64,000 nt of DNA from Mesorhizobium sp. AR07. GTDB lineage: Bacteria; Pseudomonadota; Alphaproteobacteria; Rhizobiales; Rhizobiaceae. The notes below the pieces were generated by a model. That model did no database searches, had not been told where the DNA came from, and saw only the letters and a list, made by a program, of their open reading frames with translations. Shown one piece after another: positions 59,310-64,000 of this stretch. The position numbers were made by a program, and so were the translations under genes. Numbering within the stretch: the stretch's first letter is position 1; each line of letters starts with the position of its first letter. The DNA lies in contig NZ_CP080525.1 of the NCBI RefSeq assembly GCF_024746815.1, positions 5,078,501-5,142,500 on the forward strand, in the 5' to 3' direction.

Positions 59310-60305
59310 ATGACGCAGACCGAAAAACCATCATCCAGCCTGATCGTTATTCCGTGCCTGAACGAAGCCGCCCATATCGGTGCGCTGCTCGACCAATTGC
59401 GGCCCGCGGCCGCACGGCTTGGCGCCAGGATCATCGTCGCCGATGGCGGCAGCACCGATGGCACGCTGGCCATCGTCGAGGACATCGCAAGCAAAGACCA
59501 ACGCGTTATCCTGCTTCACAACAAAAGGCGCATCCAGAGTGCGGCGATCAACCTCGCCGTTGGCACATTCGGAGAGGGCGCGGACTATCTCATCCGCATC
59601 GACGCGCATGGCGGCTATCCCGACGACTATTGTGACCGGCTGGTCGAGGAGGCATTGGCCACCGGGGCGGATTCGGTCGTCGTTTCGATGCTGACCAGCG
59701 GCAGCGGCACCGTACAGAAGGCCGCCGCGGCGGCGCAGAATTCCAAGCTCGGCACCGGCGGCTCCAAGCATCGACACCTTTCGGGGGGAGAATGGATCGA
59801 TCACGGCCATCATGCGCTGATGCGGATATCGGCCTTCGGTTCTGTTGGCGGCTATGACGAGACATTCAGCCACAACGAGGATGCCGAGCTCGACTACAGG
59901 CTGAGAAAAGCCGGCTACAAGATCTGGATGAGCGGCAAGACGCAGATGGTCTACTATCCGCGCGCCTCGCTCAGCGGTCTTTATTTCCAGTATCTCGGCT
60001 ACGGCCGTGGCCGCGCCAAGAATGTGCTGAAGCACCGCGTCATCCCGAAGGTCCGGCAGATGGTGCCGCTGCTGGTGTTTCCGGTCGTGCTGCTGGCTGC
60101 CTTCTCGTTCGTGCACTGGCTGGCGGCGGTGCCGTTGCTGCTCTGGGCATCGGTGTGCCTCGGCTATGGCCTGTGGACGGCCATTCGCCAGCGCAATGCG
60201 GACATCGCGCTTGCCGGCGTCTCGGCGATGGTCATGCATCTTGGCTGGTCGGTCGGCTTCTGGCTGCAGCTTCTCGGCCTCAGGTCACGACGCGGGGTGG
60301 CATGA
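59310..60305 (+). CDS. exoA: Succinoglycan glucosyltransferase ExoA
   Basis: This 331-residue GT2 enzyme has SLIVIPCLNEAAHIGALLDQL, IIVADGGSTDGT, the GSKHRHLSGGEWIDHGHHALM acceptor region and two C-terminal membrane segments (LLVFPVVLLAAFSFVHWLAAVPLLLWA and beyond). ExoA adds the first glucose, beta-1,3, to the lipid-linked galactose. ATG at 59310 is chosen; the longer in-frame frame overlaps exoL. Its stop overlaps the exoM start (ATGA). Confidence 0.9.
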   Translation: MTQTEKPSSSLIVIPCLNEAAHIGALLDQLRPAAARLGARIIVADGGSTDGTLAIVEDIASKDQRVILLHNKRRIQSAAINLAVGTFGEGADYLIRIDAHGGYPDDYCDRLVEEALATGADSVVVSMLTSGSGTVQKAAAAAQNSKLGTGGSKHRHLSGGEWIDHGHHALMRISAFGSVGGYDETFSHNEDAELDYRLRKAGYKIWMSGKTQMVYYPRASLSGLYFQYLGYGRGRAKNVLKHRVIPKVRQMVPLLVFPVVLLAAFSFVHWLAAVPLLLWASVCLGYGLWTAIRQRNADIALAGVSAMVMHLGWSVGFWLQLLGLRSRRGVA

Positions 60306-61249
60306 TGGCGGGCAAGAATCTCGGCATCGACATCGCCGTCTGCACGTTCCGGCGGCCGGAACTGGCCGACACGCTGCGCTCGCTCGACGCCATGGACAGG
60401 CCTGAAGGGTTCGACATCAGCATCATTGTCGCCGACAATGACGACACGCCGAGCGCCCGCGACCTCGTGGCGGTCCTGTCGCGGGAATTGACGCTGCCGA
60501 TCCACTATCGCCATGCCCCGGCGCGCAACATCTCGATCGCCCGCAACGCCTGTCTCGACGCCAGCACGGCGGATTTCGTCGCCTTCATCGACGATGACGA
60601 GACGGCCACGTCGCGCTGGCTCGCCGAGCTGGTCGCGACGGCGCAAGCGAGCGGTGCCACCGCCGTGCTCGGCCCGGTTCGGGCGCGCTATCGCCCGGAT
60701 GCGCCCGACTGGATGCGGCGCGGCGATTTTCATTCGACCTTGCCCGTCTGGGTGCGCGGCGAGATCCAGACCGGCTACACCTGCAATGTGCTGCTGAGGA
60801 CCGGCGCCGACAGCCTGCGTGGCCGCCGCTTCAGCCTGGCGCGTGGCCAGACCGGCGGCGAGGATACCGAGTTCTTCGACCAGATGCACAGAGCCGGCGG
60901 CCGCATCGCCTTTTCGCCCGAGGCCTGGGTGGATGAAGTGGTGCCGCGCGCCAGGGCGGCATTCGACTGGCTCGGCCGCCGCCGCTTCCGCGTCGGCCAG
61001 ACGCATGGGCATCTTCTGGGGCAAAACGCCGGCGGCATCGGCCTGGTCAAGCAGGTTGGCCTGGCGTCGGCAAAGGCCATCTATTGCTTCGCCGCGGCGC
61101 TCCCGGTCGTCGTCAGTCCGGTTCGCCGGAACCGCAGCGTGCTGCGCGGCATCATGCATGTCGGCGTTGTCAGCGGCCTCGTCGGCATCCGCGAGATCCG
61201 CCTCTACGGCCAGCCTTCGCCACAGGAAGGAGGCAAGCGTGCAGCCTGA
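60302..61249 (+). CDS. exoM: Succinoglycan glucosyltransferase ExoM
   Basis: This 315-residue GT2 enzyme has IDIAVCTFRRPELADTLRSL, APARNISIARNACLDAS, FVAFIDDDETATSRWL and the ExoM-type RGQTGGEDTEFFDQMH. ExoM adds a beta-1,4-glucose after ExoL. The ATG at 60302 overlaps the exoA stop; a long in-frame extension is a shadow of exoA. It overlaps exoO by 11 bases. Confidence 0.9.
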   Translation: MMAGKNLGIDIAVCTFRRPELADTLRSLDAMDRPEGFDISIIVADNDDTPSARDLVAVLSRELTLPIHYRHAPARNISIARNACLDASTADFVAFIDDDETATSRWLAELVATAQASGATAVLGPVRARYRPDAPDWMRRGDFHSTLPVWVRGEIQTGYTCNVLLRTGADSLRGRRFSLARGQTGGEDTEFFDQMHRAGGRIAFSPEAWVDEVVPRARAAFDWLGRRRFRVGQTHGHLLGQNAGGIGLVKQVGLASAKAIYCFAAALPVVVSPVRRNRSVLRGIMHVGVVSGLVGIREIRLYGQPSPQEGGKRAA

Positions 61250-62201
61250 TGTCTCCCCCGATGTCTCATTTGTCATCGCCGCCTACAACGCCGAGGCAAC
61301 GCTCGACCGGGCGATCGCCAGCGCCGTCGCGCAGAAGAACGTCAGCGTCGAAATCATCGTCGTCGACGACAAGTCGCGCGACGCGACGCTCGACGTGGCG
61401 CGGGCCTATCCGTCCGATATCGTCCGCGTCTTCGCCCTGGCCAGCAATCGCGGTCCAGGCGGCGCCAGGAATGCCGGGCTCGATGTCGCCCGTGGCAGAT
61501 GGATCGCGGTTCTCGATTCCGACGACGCCGTCTTTCCAGACCGCATCGCGGCCATGATCGACCGCGCCGAAAAGGCAGGCGCCCAGATCGCCGTCGACAA
61601 TCTGCAGGTCGTTCGCGAAGACGGTGTCGTCGAGGACGCGATGTTTCCGCGGCGCTATCTGGAGGACTTGGGCGAAATTTCGCTCGCCAGCTACATCGCC
61701 GGCAACGTCGTTTTCGAATCGCAATTCAATCTCGGCTATCTCAAGCCGATCTTCCAGCGCCGGTTCCTGGATGAAAACGGGCTTCGCTATGATGAAAAAC
61801 TGAGCATCGGCGAGGATTACATCCTGCTCGCCAGTGCTTTGGCCAAGGGCGGCAAATGTGTGGTCGAGCCGACCACCGGCTATGCCTACCATATTCGCAG
61901 CGGCTCCATCTCCCGCGTGCTCGAGCTTCACCACGTCGAAGCGATGCGCAAGGCAGATGCCGTGTTCGCTCAAACCCATTCGATGGACGAGGCCGCGCAA
62001 GCCGCGTTTGCCCGGCGCGGCCGCAGCCTGCGCAAGGCCGCATCGTTCCTGTCCATGGTTCAGCACATCAAGGCGCGGTCCCCGCTCAAGGCGATCCGAA
62101 CAGCGCTCAGCGACCCGGCGGCGGTCAGGCATATGAGCATGCCGATCGCCGTGCGGTTGCGAAGAATGGCGGCGCAGTTTGCCGTTGGGGTGGGGAGGTG
62201 A
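61239..62201 (+). CDS. exoO: Succinoglycan glucosyltransferase ExoO
   Basis: This 320-residue GT2 enzyme has DVSFVIAAYNAEATLDRAIASA, EIIVVDDKSRDAT, WIAVLDSDDAVFPDR and LSIGEDYILLASALAKGG. ExoO adds a beta-1,6-glucose in the side chain. The GTG at 61239 is preceded by GGAAGGAGG and lies inside the exoM end; the longer in-frame frame is a shadow of exoM. It is similar in pattern to the exoU-like protein at 47922. Confidence 0.88.
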   Translation: MQPDVSPDVSFVIAAYNAEATLDRAIASAVAQKNVSVEIIVVDDKSRDATLDVARAYPSDIVRVFALASNRGPGGARNAGLDVARGRWIAVLDSDDAVFPDRIAAMIDRAEKAGAQIAVDNLQVVREDGVVEDAMFPRRYLEDLGEISLASYIAGNVVFESQFNLGYLKPIFQRRFLDENGLRYDEKLSIGEDYILLASALAKGGKCVVEPTTGYAYHIRSGSISRVLELHHVEAMRKADAVFAQTHSMDEAAQAAFARRGRSLRKAASFLSMVQHIKARSPLKAIRTALSDPAAVRHMSMPIAVRLRRMAAQFAVGVGR

Positions 62202-62275
62202 AGATGCAGGCGCATGGAGGGGTTTTTCGTGGCCTGTGAATGGACTGAAGTCGATCTCCTCAGAAGGAATTTGCG

Positions 62276-63172
62276 ATGAAGAAAATCAGGAAGGCCGTGA
62301 TACCGGTGGCGGGGCTTGGAACACGGTTCCTGCCGGCGACCAAGTCGATGCCGAAGGAAATGCTTCCCGTGGTCGACCGGCCTGTCGTGCAATATGCGGT
62401 GGACGAGGCGTTCGAGGCCGGCATCGAGCACATCGTGTTCGTGACCGGCCGCAACAAGGCGGTCATCGAGGACTATTTCGACTTGCACCCGGAATTGATC
62501 GGGACGCTGGAACAGACCGGCAAGACAACGCAGCTGCAGTCGCTGGAAAGCCTTTTGCCGGTGGCCGGTGCCACCAGCTTCATCCGCCAGCAATCGCCGC
62601 AAGGCCTCGGCCACGCCGTCTGGTGCGCGCGCGAAGTCATCGGCAACGAGCCCTTCGCCTTGCTGCTGCCGGACATGGTGTCGTTCGGCGGGCGCGGGTG
62701 TCTCGCAGAAACCGTCGACCTTTATGAGCGCACTGGCGGCAACGTCATCGCCGTCGAACGCTGCGATCCGAGCGAGACCAACAAATACGGCATCGTTGGC
62801 CGCGGCGCCGATGTCGGCAGCGGCTTCGAGGTGACGGCCATGGTCGAAAAGCCGGCGCCTGCCAACGCGCCGTCGAACTTCTACATCAACGGCCGCTACA
62901 TCCTGCAGCCCGAGATCTTCGCACTGCTGGGCAATCAGCAGCGCGGCGCCGGCAACGAGATCCAGCTGACGGACGCCATGGTCCGTCTGTCGAAGGATCA
63001 ACCGTTCTTCGCCCAGCCTTTCAAGGGCCGCATGTTCGACTGCGGCTCGAAGGAAGGCTTCATCCAGGCCAACATCGCCTTCGCGCTGGCGCGCGACGAC
63101 ATGAAGGGCCCGATCTTCGAGATGCTTCAGGAGTTCGTCCGGTCGCATGAACGCCAGGAAGAAGCCGCATAA
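62276..63172 (+). CDS. exoN: UTP-glucose-1-phosphate uridylyltransferase ExoN
   Basis: This 298-residue enzyme has KAVIPVAGLGTRFLPATKSMPKEMLPV, SPQGLGHAVWCA and MVEKPAPANAPSNFYINGRYIL. It makes UDP-glucose, the donor for the Exo glucosyltransferases and for the UDP-glucose dehydrogenase. AAGGA precedes the ATG. It follows exoO by 74 bp. Confidence 0.95.
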   Translation: MKKIRKAVIPVAGLGTRFLPATKSMPKEMLPVVDRPVVQYAVDEAFEAGIEHIVFVTGRNKAVIEDYFDLHPELIGTLEQTGKTTQLQSLESLLPVAGATSFIRQQSPQGLGHAVWCAREVIGNEPFALLLPDMVSFGGRGCLAETVDLYERTGGNVIAVERCDPSETNKYGIVGRGADVGSGFEVTAMVEKPAPANAPSNFYINGRYILQPEIFALLGNQQRGAGNEIQLTDAMVRLSKDQPFFAQPFKGRMFDCGSKEGFIQANIAFALARDDMKGPIFEMLQEFVRSHERQEEAA

Positions 63173-63297
63173 TGCCCATGTTTCGGGAGCATTTTCAGAT
63201 GGCTGATGACGCGGGGCGATAGCTCCCGCGTTGTCTGGCACGAAGCTTGCGTTGTTTTGCGCAACGCCCCCGATCCTGGCGGCGCCTGCAAGCCAAG

Positions 63298-63415
63298 GCA
63301 TGATCCCGAAAAGTGGGTACCGGTTTTCGGAAAAGATCATGCCCAAACACTGAGAAGCATGATCCCGAAAAGTGGGTACCGGTTTTCGGAAAAGATCATG
63401 CTCAAACACTGAGAT
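63298..63415. repeat. Tandem pair of 59-bp palindromic repeats
   Basis: Two head-to-tail copies start at 63298 and 63357, with a period of 59 bp and one observed difference (GCCCAAACAC against GCTCAAACAC). Each copy has inverted ends GCATGATC and GATCATGC around AAGTGGGTACCGGTTTTC and can fold into a hairpin. This is a common rhizobial intergenic element; the pair lies between exoN and exoP. Confidence 0.9.
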
Positions 63416-63466
63416 AGACCCCCATCCGGAGCATCGGATAAAACAGGCTCTAGAATTGGACCGAAG

Positions 63467-64000
63467 ATGAATTATGCCAACTTTCCTCTCGACAAGAGGA
63501 TGCCATTGCCGAATTCGGACGCAGGAAACGGCGAAGACTTCATCGATATCGAGCGGCTGCTTGGCATGGCCGCACGGCAAGCCAAGGTGGTTGCTGTGTG
63601 CGCCATCATCGGTCTCTTTCTGGGCCTGCTCTATCTGCAGACCACGCCGCCGAAATATCAGTCGGTCTCAAGCGTGCTGATCGACGAAGGCTTGAACAAG
63701 ATCGTCGATGACATTTCGGCGGCGTCAACAACCATGCAGACAGACTCCGCCATACTGAGCCAGATCGAAATCTTGACCTCGACGCGGCTTGCAGCCGTGG
63801 TCGTCGACAAGCTGAAGCTCGACCAGAACGATGCGTTCATGAATCCGCCCATGTCGGCTCTGGCGAAGGGCGTCGGCCTGGTCCGAGGCCTGATCCAGTA
63901 CGTTCACCCCAGCCCCGCCCTGCCGGGCGTCGCTGACATCAGCAAGCTCGACCCGGCCACCCGCGATGCGCTTATCGCCACGTCTCGCAGGGACTACGCG
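63467..64000 (+). CDS. exoP: Polysaccharide chain-length determinant/tyrosine kinase ExoP, N-terminal part (cut by window edge)
   Basis: The first 178 codons of a Wzz-type protein are present. A cytoplasmic start with FIDIERLLGMAARQAKVVAV is followed by one membrane helix (VCAIIGLFLGLLYLQT, about residues 45-60) and the periplasmic part, with TDSAILSQIEILTSTRLAAVVVDKL. In rhizobia ExoP controls succinoglycan chain length and carries a C-terminal tyrosine kinase, not visible here. The ATG at 63467 has a GAAG box. It completes the exoL-A-M-O-N-P run. Confidence 0.9.
   Translation, partial: MNYANFPLDKRMPLPNSDAGNGEDFIDIERLLGMAARQAKVVAVCAIIGLFLGLLYLQTTPPKYQSVSSVLIDEGLNKIVDDISAASTTMQTDSAILSQIEILTSTRLAAVVVDKLKLDQNDAFMNPPMSALAKGVGLVRGLIQYVHPSPALPGVADISKLDPATRDALIATSRRDYA

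Noticed and set aside
62179..62727. 182-codon frame overlapping exoO end and exoN
   Set aside because: Arg/Gly-rich shadow of exoN in another frame; exoN is unambiguous.
1..64000. Mobile elements, CRISPR arrays, tRNA or rRNA genes
   Set aside because: No transposase or integrase frames, no regularly spaced repeats (the 59-bp tandem pair has only two adjoining copies) and no tRNA-like cloverleaf noticed by eye.

Overview
The window looks like a GC-rich rhizobial alphaproteobacterial chromosome, most likely Mesorhizobium or a close relative. The reasons are the succinoglycan-type exo genes in an order resembling Sinorhizobium, a soxBDA sarcosine oxidase operon, an acetone carboxylase, and rhizobial-style palindromic intergenic repeats. 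I see no rRNA, tRNA, CRISPR, transposase or phage gene.

Layout. 1-8.1 kb: methylated-amine catabolism (soxB, soxD and partial soxA; a dimethylglycine/sarcosine dehydrogenase-like protein; a TetR regulator divergent from an aldehyde dehydrogenase; a DUF1349 protein). 8.2-12.4 kb: a leftward glycosyltransferase, FAD disulfide reductase and glycoamylase-like group. 12.7-28.7 kb: a catabolic island with IclR and GntR regulators, a peptide/opine-type ABC transporter without a binding protein beside it, a class III CoA-transferase, an aldehyde dehydrogenase, an OtnC/OtnK-like pair, a class III aminotransferase, an orphan family 5 binding protein and a fused E1 alpha-beta dehydrogenase. A nearly identical 15-bp dyad lies in front of the transporter and in front of the dehydrogenase/binding-protein operon, so the IclR protein probably joins the two halves. 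A second AT-rich palindrome recurs at three promoters and is a candidate GntR site. 28.9-35.5 kb: LuxR regulator, acetone carboxylase subunits and an SDR. 35.9-64 kb: exopolysaccharide locus (exoQ, exoF, exoY, exoX, exoU-like, exoK, ugd, a GMC oxidoreductase with a frameshifted partner, exoT, exoL, exoA, exoM, exoO, exoN and partial exoP).

The main discovery is a complete lasso peptide cluster (40.3-46.2 kb, leftward) set between exoX and the exoU-like gene. A 50-residue precursor gene, too short for routine gene calling, is followed by a PqqD-type recognition protein, a B2 leader peptidase, an asparagine-synthetase-like cyclase, an HPr-kinase-like tailoring enzyme and an ABC exporter. The predicted core starts at Gly with Asp at position 9, giving a nine-residue ring, and ends in Ser, which fits a C-terminal-Ser kinase. 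The precursor promoter carries a TTGC-NN-TGCA-type motif that also lies ahead of exoY, exoQ, exoT, exoL and probably exoX, suggesting co-regulation of the peptide and the polysaccharide.
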